Below, piece after piece: positions 1 through 5,459 of a DNA stretch of 5,805 nucleotides. The position numbers were made by a program, and so were the translations under genes. The notes below the pieces were generated by a model. The model searched no databases. It saw only the letters and a program-made list of their open reading frames with translations, and was not told the DNA's origin. This stretch comes from Rhodospirillales bacterium (GTDB lineage: Bacteria > Pseudomonadota > Alphaproteobacteria > Rhodospirillales > Casp-alpha2). Position 1 is the stretch's first letter; each line of letters begins with the position of its first letter. Location: the NCBI GenBank assembly GCA_028282185.1, contig JANQIJ010000028.1, positions 1-5,805 on the forward strand, given 5' to 3'.

Positions 1-226
1 TGGCCCCATGGCAGGCCTTGAACCGCCGGACCGACCCGCAGGGGCAGGGCGCATTGCGCCTCGGCAGCGGCAGGGCCGGCAGCTCCGCCCCGTTGATAGC
101 CGCCAAGAAGGCTGGGTTCAGACGTTCGAAATCAGACGTTCGAAATAGGCCGGGTTCCGCCTGCGCCGTTACGCCGGTGATCGACCTCTGGACATCTGGT
201 CCGGATATACCCGGCTGGGGTGACTG
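1..226 (-). CDS. Partial open frame with SEC-C zinc-binding motif, runs off left edge
   Basis: Read on the minus strand, bases 58 to 5 encode RRNAPCPCGSVRRFKACHG, a complete CxCx8CH SEC-C motif. Its Cys codons are at 44-46, 38-40 and 11-13, and its His codon is at 8-10. SEC-C is a small zinc-binding module found at the C-terminus of SecA and in many unrelated bacterial proteins. The frame stays open from a TGA at 227-229 to the left edge (about 75 codons) and continues outside the window. I found no ATG or GTG start in this frame; only TTG (104-106) and CTG codons occur, without a good ribosome binding site, so the 5' end is not assigned. A 14-base tandem duplication at 118-146 lies inside the frame and may have shifted it. 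The residues before the motif (around LNPAFLAAINGAELPALPLP) match no family I recognise. The motif is firm; gene boundaries and function are not. Confidence 0.45.
118..146. repeat. 14-bp tandem direct duplication
   Basis: The 14-base unit beginning tcagacgttcgaaa occurs twice head to tail (118-131 and 132-145), and the following t also repeats. Fourteen is not a multiple of three, so gain or loss of one copy shifts the frame of the minus-strand SEC-C open frame. It may be a recent slippage duplication or a sequencing or assembly artefact. Confidence 0.9.
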
Positions 227-230
227 TCAA
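204..230 (-). promoter_or_regulatory. Possible sigma-70-type promoter reading left
   Basis: The minus strand has a perfect TTGACA (230-225) followed 15 bases later by TATATC (209-204); 16- or 17-base spacers give ATATCC or TATCCG. It lies just past the rpsU terminator and points at the SEC-C open frame, a sensible order of terminator, promoter and next gene. The 15-base spacer is short for a housekeeping promoter, so this is tentative. Confidence 0.35.
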
Positions 231-262
231 GCGCGGCGGCGCGACCTCTCGCGGAAACGACA

Positions 263-288
263 AAGGCCCGCTTGATCAAGCGGGCCTT
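263..288 (-). terminator. Intrinsic terminator of rpsU
   Basis: Bases 263-288 form a perfect 26-base palindrome centred on GATC. As RNA it gives a GC-rich hairpin (AAGGCCCGC paired with GCGGGCCTT). On the minus strand it is followed by TGTCGTTT, a broken U-tract. It lies 35 bases after the rpsU stop codon, the expected place for the end of that transcript. Confidence 0.75.
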
Positions 289-323
289 GGGGGTAGCTGC
301 CCTCGAAGGACGGCCGGTGGCGC

Positions 324-527
324 TTAGAAGCCTTCGCGCTCCAGGCGCTTGCGCTCCAACTTGCGGGCGCGGCGCACGGCCTCGGCCTTTTCACGGGCCC
401 GGCGTTCGGACGGTTTTTCGTAGGAGCGGCGCAGTTTCATTTCGCGAAAGATGCCTTCACGCTGCATCTTCTTCTTCAAGGCCTTCAGGGCCTGGTCCAC
501 GTTATTGTCTCGAACGACGACTTGCAC
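324..527 (-). CDS. rpsU: 30S ribosomal protein S21
   Basis: S21 is a small, very basic protein of the 30S ribosomal subunit that binds near the 3' end of 16S rRNA and helps in initiation on mRNA. The 67-residue product begins MQVVVRDNNVDQALKALKKK and continues with the family signature MQREGIFREMKLRR (22-35), then YEKPSERRARE and an Arg/Lys/Glu-rich C-terminal helix. Length is normal for alphaproteobacterial S21. The start is GTG (525-527) and the stop TAA. No alternative in-frame start lies before the upstream in-frame TAG. Two Shine-Dalgarno-like stretches precede it: AGGAG (540-544) at a rather long 12 bases and GAAGG (532-536) at a short 4 bases. The gene is monocistronic, has its own terminator and is divergent from def and the COQ9-family gene. 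Identification is secure. Confidence 0.96.
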   Translation of the reverse strand: MQVVVRDNNVDQALKALKKKMQREGIFREMKLRRSYEKPSERRAREKAEAVRRARKLERKRLEREGF

Positions 528-544
528 GGTGCCTTCACGCTCCT

Positions 545-719
545 AACTAATGGGCCATAAGACCCTGAATTAAGGTCAACAAAACCGTCCGGACCTGTGC
601 TATCACCGATCCAGAAGCGGCGCTTCTAACATATCGTTTCCAGATTGTGAACCCAGAAACGCCGGGAAACGTATGGATTTTAAGGGGCGAGGAAGGCGCG
701 GATCGGAGCGGAACGTGAC
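545..719. promoter_or_regulatory. Divergent intergenic region between rpsU and def
   Basis: This region must carry promoters for rpsU (leftward) and def (rightward). It is more AT-rich than its surroundings. On the minus strand TTGACC (579-574) resembles a -35 box, but the nearest -10-like hexamer, TTATGG (560-555), is only 13 bases away; TTGTTG three bases upstream gives 16-17 bases to TTATGG/TATGGC. No convincing -35/-10 pair was found for def. A perfect inverted repeat with 7-base arms lies at 613-627. A GGAG (705-708) 11 bases before the def ATG is the likely ribosome binding site. Confidence 0.4.
613..627. repeat. Short perfect inverted repeat in the rpsU/def intergenic region
   Basis: AGAAGCG, one central G, then CGCTTCT: 7-base arms, perfectly complementary, midway between the two divergent genes. 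The size suits an operator for a dimeric regulator, but no known consensus is recognised and a chance palindrome is possible. Confidence 0.35.
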
Positions 720-1313
720 ATGGCCATTTTAAAGATCGCCCGCATGGGCCACCCGGTGTTGAGCGCCCGCGCGGCGCCCGTGGACGATCCCACGGATCCG
801 CGGATTCACGGCCTGATCGCCGACATGATCGAAACCATGGCAGATGCGCCGGGCGTTGGCCTGGCCGCGCCCCAGGTCCATGTCCCGGTGCGCATCGTCG
901 TCTTGAGAATCCCGGCCGAGCGCACCGACGACAAGAAGGAAGTACCGTTGACGGCGCTGATCAATCCGGAAATCGAGGCCTTGAGCGATGACGTCGCCGA
1001 AGGCTGGGAAGCCTGTCTGTCGTTGCCGGGAATGACCGGCAAGGTGCCGCGCTTCACTCATATCCGCTACCGCGGCCTGGGCCCTGACGGTCAGGAAATC
1101 GTCCGCGAAGCCAGCGGCTATCACGCCCGGGTCGTGCAGCATGAATGCGATCATCTGGACGGCATCCTCTACCCGATGCGCATGCCTGACCTCACGACCT
1201 TCGGTTATGTCGAGGAGATGTCCCGCGCACCCCGGATCGTTGCCGACGATGACACGGCCGCCGCGGCCCAGGCCGACGGCCGGGCAAACAACGAAGATGG
1301 AGCCGCCGCATGA
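720..1313 (+). CDS. def: Peptide deformylase
   Basis: Peptide deformylase removes the formyl group from the N-terminal methionine of nascent proteins in the cytoplasm; it is a metalloenzyme, usually with Fe2+. All three family motifs are present in this 197-residue protein: GVGLAAPQ (45-52), EACLSLPG (97-104) and QHECDHLDG (140-148). The metal ligands are therefore Cys99, His141 and His145, with Glu142 as the catalytic base. Motif 2 has Ala98 where the commonest form has Gly (EGCLS), a variant I believe also occurs in deformylase-like paralogues. The C-terminus extends past the catalytic fold into a low-complexity Ala/Asp tail (about 170-197). The start ATG follows a GGAG 11 bases upstream. 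The stop overlaps the next start as ATGA, which implies translational coupling. A second def elsewhere in the genome, usually beside fmt, is possible, so this copy may be a paralogue. Confidence 0.93.
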   Translation: MAILKIARMGHPVLSARAAPVDDPTDPRIHGLIADMIETMADAPGVGLAAPQVHVPVRIVVLRIPAERTDDKKEVPLTALINPEIEALSDDVAEGWEACLSLPGMTGKVPRFTHIRYRGLGPDGQEIVREASGYHARVVQHECDHLDGILYPMRMPDLTTFGYVEEMSRAPRIVADDDTAAAAQADGRANNEDGAAA

Positions 1314-2038
1314 TCGCCAAGAAATCCAAAGCCAAGGCCGGGAGCGCGGAAAGCCCGCGCATGTCCGCCGATGACGCCCGTGCCCTGCAGCAGGACCTGC
1401 GTGACCGGGTGATCGCCGCGGGCCTGGTCCATGTGCCTTTCGACGGCTGGTCGAAGAAGGCGTTTGAGGCCGGCGCCCGCGATCTTGATCCGAAAGGCGA
1501 TGTCGCCGCCCTGGTGCGACGCGCTTTTCCGGGCGGGCTCAGCGATGCGGCCGATCATTTCGCCGACTGGTCCGACCGCCGCATGTTGGCGGAATTGGCA
1601 AAGCGCGATTTGGCTGCCATGCGGGTGCGCGACCGGGTGATGACCGGGGTTCGGGTTCGCCTCGAACTGAACGCCCCCCATCGCGAGGCGATCCGCCGGA
1701 TGTTGTCGTTTCTTGCCTTGCCCATGAACGCGCCCTTGGCGGCGCGCATGACCTGGCGAACCTGCGATTATATTTGGTACGCCGCCGGCGACCGGGCTGC
1801 CGACTTCAACCACTACACCAAGCGCGGCCTGCTGGCACCGGTCTATAGTTCGACGGTTCTCTATTGGCTGGCCGATACCTCCGACGGGTTCGAGGGCACC
1901 TGGGGCTATCTCGACCGCCGGATTACGGATGTTCTGAAAATCCCCATGTATAAGGCCAAGGCGGAACGCGCGCTTTCCCGCCTGCCGTCGCCTCTGCGCC
2001 TATTGAAACGGTTCCGGCCCGCGTCTCGCGCCAGTTAG
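1310..2038 (+). CDS. COQ9 family protein (rpsU-divergently transcribed family)
   Basis: COQ9-family proteins have a TetR-like helical fold that binds lipid, and in mitochondria they assist the COQ7 hydroxylation step of ubiquinone synthesis. In alphaproteobacteria the family is known as the 'rpsU-divergently transcribed' protein, which fits this location. The 242-residue product has a basic N-terminal tail, an HTH-like helical start (about 28-58), and the family's conserved block from AGDRAADFNHYTKRGLL (159-175) through YSSTVLYWLADTSDGFEGTW (179-198) to LDRRI. A basic C-terminal helix (about 213-236) probably contacts the membrane. The ATG overlaps the def stop by four bases, with GGAG (1299-1302) seven bases before it. 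Co-transcription with def looks certain; a functional link with deformylase is not obvious. A role in ubiquinone synthesis is inferred from the family. Confidence 0.9.
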   Translation: MIAKKSKAKAGSAESPRMSADDARALQQDLRDRVIAAGLVHVPFDGWSKKAFEAGARDLDPKGDVAALVRRAFPGGLSDAADHFADWSDRRMLAELAKRDLAAMRVRDRVMTGVRVRLELNAPHREAIRRMLSFLALPMNAPLAARMTWRTCDYIWYAAGDRAADFNHYTKRGLLAPVYSSTVLYWLADTSDGFEGTWGYLDRRITDVLKIPMYKAKAERALSRLPSPLRLLKRFRPASRAS

Positions 2039-2115
2039 ACGCGCGTCGCCGGCGGGCGCCCCGACCGGGTTTGCGTGCCCCGATGCGTCTCGGCCGCAAA
2101 AAACGACATCTGGAT

Positions 2116-2145
2116 AAAAAAAGCGCGGTCCGAAGACCGCGCTTT
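2116..2145 (-). terminator. Strong intrinsic terminator pointing left
   Basis: An 11-bp stem (2120-2130 with 2135-2145, GC-rich) closes a four-base loop. On the minus strand the loop reads TTCG closed by C-G pairs, the very stable UUCG tetraloop form, and is followed by seven Ts. On the plus strand the loop is CGAA and only three Ts follow, so the minus direction is clearly favoured. It lies 81 bases after the COQ9-family stop and may act as a weak bidirectional terminator for that operon, but its geometry suggests a minus-strand transcript ends here. Confidence 0.8.
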
Positions 2146-2291
2146 AGATTGGGGTGGCTCGGACCAATGGACGGGGCTGTCCAAGGAACCGTGCCGATGT
2201 CGGCGGACTTGCCGTGCATGAAGCGTTGCCCGCCGTCGAGAGGCTCTATACCGGCGGCAGCGGGGGGCGCCACCGGTAAAGTTAATGATTG
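2116..2291 (-). ncRNA. Candidate structured small RNA, family unknown
   Basis: Upstream of the minus-strand terminator there is no minus-strand gene, but three hairpins occur. Hairpin A has 9-base arms at 2250-2258 and 2269-2277. Hairpin B has 8-base arms at 2201-2208 and 2228-2235. Hairpin C has TGGAC/GTCCA arms at 2168-2172 and 2179-2183. A and B each contain one position that is a G-U wobble on the minus strand but a C/A mismatch on the plus strand, favouring minus-strand RNA. AT-rich DNA with a TATGAG hexamer (2303-2298) lies where the promoter should be, giving a transcript of roughly 175 bases. I see no SRP RNA, RNase P or tmRNA signature. The size would suit a 6S-like RNA, but I cannot show that fold. 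The 5' end is a guess. Confidence 0.4.
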
Positions 2292-2326
2292 CTTATTCTC
2301 ATATTGATTTCTACCAAAATATGTAG
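2278..2326 (-). promoter_or_regulatory. AT-rich island, possible promoter with Fur-like half sites
   Basis: This stretch is strikingly AT-rich within GC-rich DNA. On the minus strand it holds TATGAG (2303-2298) with CTACAT (2326-2321) 17 bases upstream, a weak -10/-35 pair driving the candidate RNA. Within it, AATGAT (2284-2289) and ATTCTCAT (2295-2302) resemble the halves of a Fur box, but they are one base further apart than in the consensus. Both readings are tentative. Confidence 0.25.
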
Positions 2327-2537
2327 CACGGATGGCGCGACCTGGTCGATCCGACGCAACCTTTGGCGCTACCTGAGATTGGCCCAGGATCGGCCGAGGG
2401 CATCCGCGTGCCGGAACGTCCCGGGGCCAGACGCTCTCGGCGGGACGGCCGATGACTGGAAGCTGGCGGCGGTCTCGGCTATTCTCCCGGGCTTAAGGAT
2501 ACTTTAGGGTTTTGTAAGAAAAATCACGGTTCAGCAT

Positions 2538-2542
2538 GGGAG
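2538..2542 (+). promoter_or_regulatory. Ribosome binding site supporting the GTG start at 2550
   Basis: GGGAG lies seven bases before the GTG at 2550. The ATG at 2536-2538 overlaps it but is in another frame and reaches a TGA after five codons, so the GTG is the better start for the long open frame. Confidence 0.6.
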
Positions 2543-2549
2543 CCGTCCG

Positions 2550-3440
2550 GTGATTGCAGGAACTGAGACCATCACGAACGCATCCAAGGGGATGAACGGG
2601 CGCAAGGCCAACGGCGCGCGCGGCGGCCCGGAAAGCGCCATCAGGCCCGGCGACAGCCGGCCCAATCTGGCCGATCATTTCCTCGAATGCTGCAACCTCA
2701 ATCGTTATCTCACCGTGGCCGATGGCCACCGCTTCGTGATTACCGAAGACTTCGACCGTCAGGCCCGAATCCCGGCGGACGCCGCGGCCATGGCGGCGAT
2801 CTTTTCCAAGGACAAGCTGGTCGCGCAGGCCGCCGTGCTGCCCTTGGGGCAGGCCGCGAAGGGTCTGAAAACCCGCAAGGAAAGGGCGACTTTTGAGCGT
2901 CTGTTTGCCTTGATCGAGGAACAGGCGCTTGACGGCCGGGTGCGCGATTCGGCCCAGGCCCTGGTCGAACGCGGTTTCCGCGAGGCCGAGATCCGTGCCC
3001 TGGAAGGCCACTTGAACGACCAAATGTCGCCGGCCCGCAACCGATATCGTCAGTTTCTGGAGATCGTCCGCCGGATGATGGACGGCGCCATGACGGCCCC
3101 GGACTTCCTCGACGAATTCAAGTCCTTCACCGCCGATGTCGCCGGGCGATTGGATTTCGGGATTTATAGCTTCTGCCTGGATCGGCTGTTCGGCTCGTTG
3201 CGGATTCCAGCGTTGGTCAAGCAGTTGTTGGTCGGCGAACTGGTGGCCTTTCCGCCGCTGGTGCGCCGTGAACTGCTAACCAACATCCTGGTCTTCCCCG
3301 GCCAGTCCGAAGACCTGAAGCGGTTCGTGCGTAACTCGGTGATGGCCGAATTGGGCCGCTCCGCCGCAGTCGAGATCGAGCTTCTCGAAGCGTACAAACT
3401 CAATCGCGTTACCTGGTCGGACTTGGCGGGCACAGCCTAG
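2550..3440 (+). CDS. Hypothetical protein upstream of a nucleotide cyclase
   Basis: I do not recognise the family of this 296-residue protein. It has no signal peptide and no clear membrane segment. Residues 1-38 look disordered (Gly, Asn, Arg, Pro). The rest is probably helical: a Cys pair in FLECCNL (44-50), a basic stretch near 104-114, an acidic/aromatic segment FLDEFKSF (186-193), and a more hydrophobic part from about 203 to 250 (FGIYSFCLDRLFG, then LVKQLLVGELVAFPPLVRREL) that could be an amphipathic or protein-binding surface. It starts at GTG with a good upstream GGGAG and ends 57 bases before the cyclase gene on the same strand, so the two are probably co-transcribed. That suggests, without proof, a role in the cyclase's signalling, for example as regulator or partner. 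Codon use is like that of its neighbours, so it is very likely a real gene. Confidence 0.8.
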   Translation: MIAGTETITNASKGMNGRKANGARGGPESAIRPGDSRPNLADHFLECCNLNRYLTVADGHRFVITEDFDRQARIPADAAAMAAIFSKDKLVAQAAVLPLGQAAKGLKTRKERATFERLFALIEEQALDGRVRDSAQALVERGFREAEIRALEGHLNDQMSPARNRYRQFLEIVRRMMDGAMTAPDFLDEFKSFTADVAGRLDFGIYSFCLDRLFGSLRIPALVKQLLVGELVAFPPLVRRELLTNILVFPGQSEDLKRFVRNSVMAELGRSAAVEIELLEAYKLNRVTWSDLAGTA

Positions 3441-3444
3441 ACCC

Positions 3445-3480
3445 CCGCGATCGCATCGCGGCGGCCGATCCCCGTCGGCC
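3445..3480 (+). repeat. Two tandem hairpins in the intercistronic spacer
   Basis: The spacer contains CCGCGAT-CGC-ATCGCGG (3445-3461), immediately followed after one base by GGCCGA-TCCCCG-TCGGCC (3463-3480). Both stems are perfect and GC-rich. No T-tract follows, so they are not ordinary intrinsic terminators. They end seven bases before the cyclase Shine-Dalgarno and could affect mRNA stability or cyclase translation. Confidence 0.6.
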
Positions 3481-3497
3481 CCGGATCGGAGGCCGCA

Positions 3498-5018
3498 ATG
3501 GGGACACGCCAAGATACGATCGCCCATTTGCAAACCGAAATCGCGGCCCTGGAATCACGCCTAGATGCGCAGAACCACTTGATCCTGGCGTTGCGCGAGC
3601 AGCTTGCGGCGCATCTGGACAAGACCGGCGACGAGCGGCGCACCCAAATTTTCCGACGCGCGGCGATCGACATCCTGCCCGACGGTGCCGATCGCGAATT
3701 CGCGGAATACGGTCCCCTGGCGCTCAAGGACATGAGCGACGCCTTGGTTGCCCTGGGCAGCCGGCTCGACCACAAGTTCGCCGAAATCAAGGCCTTGAAC
3801 GAAATCACCGACCGGGTGAATTCGGGCATGTTCTTCGATGAGGTGCTGGATCACGTTTTCGAGACCTTCGACTCGGTCATCCCCTACGACCGCATCGGCG
3901 TCGCCCTTATCGAAAAGAACGAGTCGGGCAAAAGCATCGTCCGCGCCCAGTGGTCCCGCGCCGCCTATGAGGCCGAGAGCATCGGTAAGGGATATGCGGC
4001 GCGCCTGAAAGGCAGCAGTCTGGAAAAGATCGCGACGACGCGGGTTCCCCGAATCATCAATGACCTGAAGGACTACCTAAAGGCCCATCCGACGTCCCAT
4101 TCCACGAAGCTGATCCTCAAGGAAGGCGTGCGGTCCAGCCTGACCTGTCCGCTGGTCGCCCGTGACGCCGTCATCGGGTTCATCTTTTTCTCCAGCCGCG
4201 AGCCCGACGCCTATCAAGATCAGCACATCGAGTTGTTTCAGCAGATCGCCGGCGAACTGGCGTTGACCCTGGAAAAGGGTCGGGCCTACGAAGACCTCTA
4301 TTTGCGTAACGAATTTATCAAGAAGGTGTTCGGCCAATACGTCACCAACGAGGTTGCGGAAACCGTCCTTGAGCGGAACGGGGCCTTGGAACTGGGCGGC
4401 GAGCGGCGCCATGTGACCGTGTTGATGGCCGACCTTCGGGGCTTTACGCCGATGTCCGAGCAACTGTCGCCCGAGGAAGTGGTCGATGCCTTGAATGTCT
4501 ATCTCGGCACCATGTCCGGCATCGTCATGCGCCATGGCGGCAGCATCGACAATTTTATCGGCGATGCCCTGATGGCGGTGTTCGGTGTTCCGGCGGCGAA
4601 GCCGGACGACGCGGCGCGGGCGGTCGCCGCAGCGATCGAGATGCAGAACGCCATGGCGGGCGTCAATGCCGAAATCAATGGCCGCGGATTGCCGCCCCTG
4701 GCCATGGGCGTCGGACTGTCCACGGGCGAGGTCGTCGCCGGCAACATCGGGTCCGAAATGCGTCTGAAATACAGCGTCATCGGCAGCACGGTGAACCTGG
4801 CGGCGCGTATCGAAGGATTGGCGAGCGGCGGACAGATCTTCGCCGCCGCGGCGACCCATGCCGCCGTCCAGGAAATCGTCCAGACCAGCGGCCATTTGAA
4901 CGTTCAGCTCAAGGGCATGGCGGAGCCGGTGCCCGTCTATGAGATCGTCGGCATCGGCGGCGATTACGCGGTCACGCGGGCGGCCGGCGCGGATCACTCC
5001 GCGACCGTATGGACATAG
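3498..5018 (+). CDS. GAF domain-containing class III adenylate/guanylate cyclase
   Basis: Class III cyclases make cAMP or cGMP plus pyrophosphate from ATP or GTP, acting as dimers. This 506-residue protein is soluble: an N-terminal heptad-rich coiled coil (about 5-45), a GAF sensory domain (about 100-262, ending AGELALTLEKGRAYEDL), a linker helix with FGQYVTNEVAETVLE (278-292), and the catalytic domain (about 303-486). The metal-binding aspartates are Asp312 in MADLRGF and Asp356 in FIGDALMAVFG. The transition-state residues Asn433 and Arg437 are in VNLAAR, and Lys472 is in the C-terminal LKG. The base-recognition positions are atypical: Asn352 (IDNFIGD) replaces Lys, and Ser426 (LKYSVIG) replaces Thr or Asp, so the substrate is uncertain. 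I see no NKFDE motif in the GAF domain, so cyclic-nucleotide binding there is not supported. The ATG has GGAGG (3488-3492) five bases upstream. It probably shares an mRNA with the preceding gene. Confidence 0.93.
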   Translation: MGTRQDTIAHLQTEIAALESRLDAQNHLILALREQLAAHLDKTGDERRTQIFRRAAIDILPDGADREFAEYGPLALKDMSDALVALGSRLDHKFAEIKALNEITDRVNSGMFFDEVLDHVFETFDSVIPYDRIGVALIEKNESGKSIVRAQWSRAAYEAESIGKGYAARLKGSSLEKIATTRVPRIINDLKDYLKAHPTSHSTKLILKEGVRSSLTCPLVARDAVIGFIFFSSREPDAYQDQHIELFQQIAGELALTLEKGRAYEDLYLRNEFIKKVFGQYVTNEVAETVLERNGALELGGERRHVTVLMADLRGFTPMSEQLSPEEVVDALNVYLGTMSGIVMRHGGSIDNFIGDALMAVFGVPAAKPDDAARAVAAAIEMQNAMAGVNAEINGRGLPPLAMGVGLSTGEVVAGNIGSEMRLKYSVIGSTVNLAARIEGLASGGQIFAAAATHAAVQEIVQTSGHLNVQLKGMAEPVPVYEIVGIGGDYAVTRAAGADHSATVWT

Positions 5019-5077
5019 GCCGCGACCTCACCGCCGGGCAGATTGATCCGAGCGACCGCGCGGCGATAGCCGGGTCT

Positions 5078-5376
5078 TCAACCGTCACTGTCTTCGAAAA
5101 GACCGTTCCGGCGGTGCCAGTCTTTCATGCCGACGGTATAGGCTTCGTCGAACGCCTCGTGCCGGGGGCCTGACGGGCGCGGCACCCAAGAGGCCTTATG
5201 AGCCAGGAAATAATCGACCGTCTTGGGCGGTTCGGGCAGGGGCGTGTCGATGGCCGATGCGAAGGGGTGCAGGTCTTCCGGCAATCGGGACAGTAGCAGC
5301 GGCAATAGGGATGAGGCGCCGGGGATTCGACCGTGAAGCGGACGGCACCGCAGGCGCAGGAGCCTTCAAGCAACAT
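5078..5376 (-). pseudogene. GFA/CENP-V family zinc protein gene with internal deletion and frameshift
   Basis: GFA-family proteins are small zinc proteins named after glutathione-dependent formaldehyde-activating enzyme; most have no proven reaction. From ATG 5376-5374, after AAGGAGG (5391-5385) at eight bases, the frame encodes MLLEGSCACGAVRFTVES and then CRCYCPDCRKT, the typical N-terminal zinc-ligand region. After codon 35 (about 5272) family resemblance leaves this frame and resumes in another one, with DLHPFASAIDTPLPEPPKTV up to the TGA at 5078-5080. From memory of the family, relatives have several dozen more residues between these parts, including further cysteines. So the middle has been lost and the frame broken, around AAGACCTGC where both sides could share GACC. 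The original frame runs on to about 5125 as unrelated residues. This could be a genuine pseudogene or an assembly error. Family assignment is confident; inactivation is well supported if the sequence is right. Confidence 0.8.
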
Positions 5377-5459
5377 GAGGGCGGCCTCCTTCGTTCCATT
5401 GGCTTGGCGTCCAGCAAAGCGCCCGGACCCCGGCGGGTCAACCACCGAGGCATCGGCCG

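Larger units (their letters stand above)
2039..2549. other. Gene-poor intergenic region
   Basis: No convincing protein gene was found in these 511 bases on either strand; the short open frames here show no family resemblance and none has a supported start. The region holds a 10-base palindrome overlapping the COQ9-family stop (2038-2047), a strong minus-strand terminator (2116-2145), a hairpin-rich stretch (2160-2280), an AT-rich promoter-like segment (2278-2325), and another AT-rich stretch (2492-2526) just before the hypothetical gene, where its promoter probably lies. Confidence 0.6.

Noticed and set aside
112..150. GTTCGAAAT repeats resembling a tRNA T-loop
   Set aside because: The flanking bases do not form a five-pair T stem and no acceptor or anticodon arms are present.
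1923..2273. Minus-strand open frame of 116 residues
   Set aside because: It runs through the strong terminator hairpin and into the 3' end of the COQ9-family gene; composition is Arg/Pro-rich as expected for a shadow frame.
2289..2507. Plus-strand open frame of 72 residues in the intergenic region
   Set aside because: No recognisable domain, no ribosome binding site before its ATG, and it starts inside the AT-rich promoter-like segment; probably chance.
2536..2553. Five-codon micro-ORF (MGAVR, stop) overlapping the GTG start of the hypothetical gene
   Set aside because: Its ATG overlaps the GGGAG ribosome binding site and it has no good binding site of its own; coincidence is the simpler explanation.
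4077..4997. Long minus-strand open frame opposite the cyclase
   Set aside because: His/Asp/Arg-rich translation typical of the antisense of GC-rich coding DNA; the plus-strand cyclase explains the region fully.
5073..5104. Hairpins near the convergent ends of the cyclase and gfa genes (for example GTCTT-CGAA-AAGAC)
   Set aside because: The stem is short, lies within the gfa 3' end and has no T-tract on either side; not supported as a terminator.
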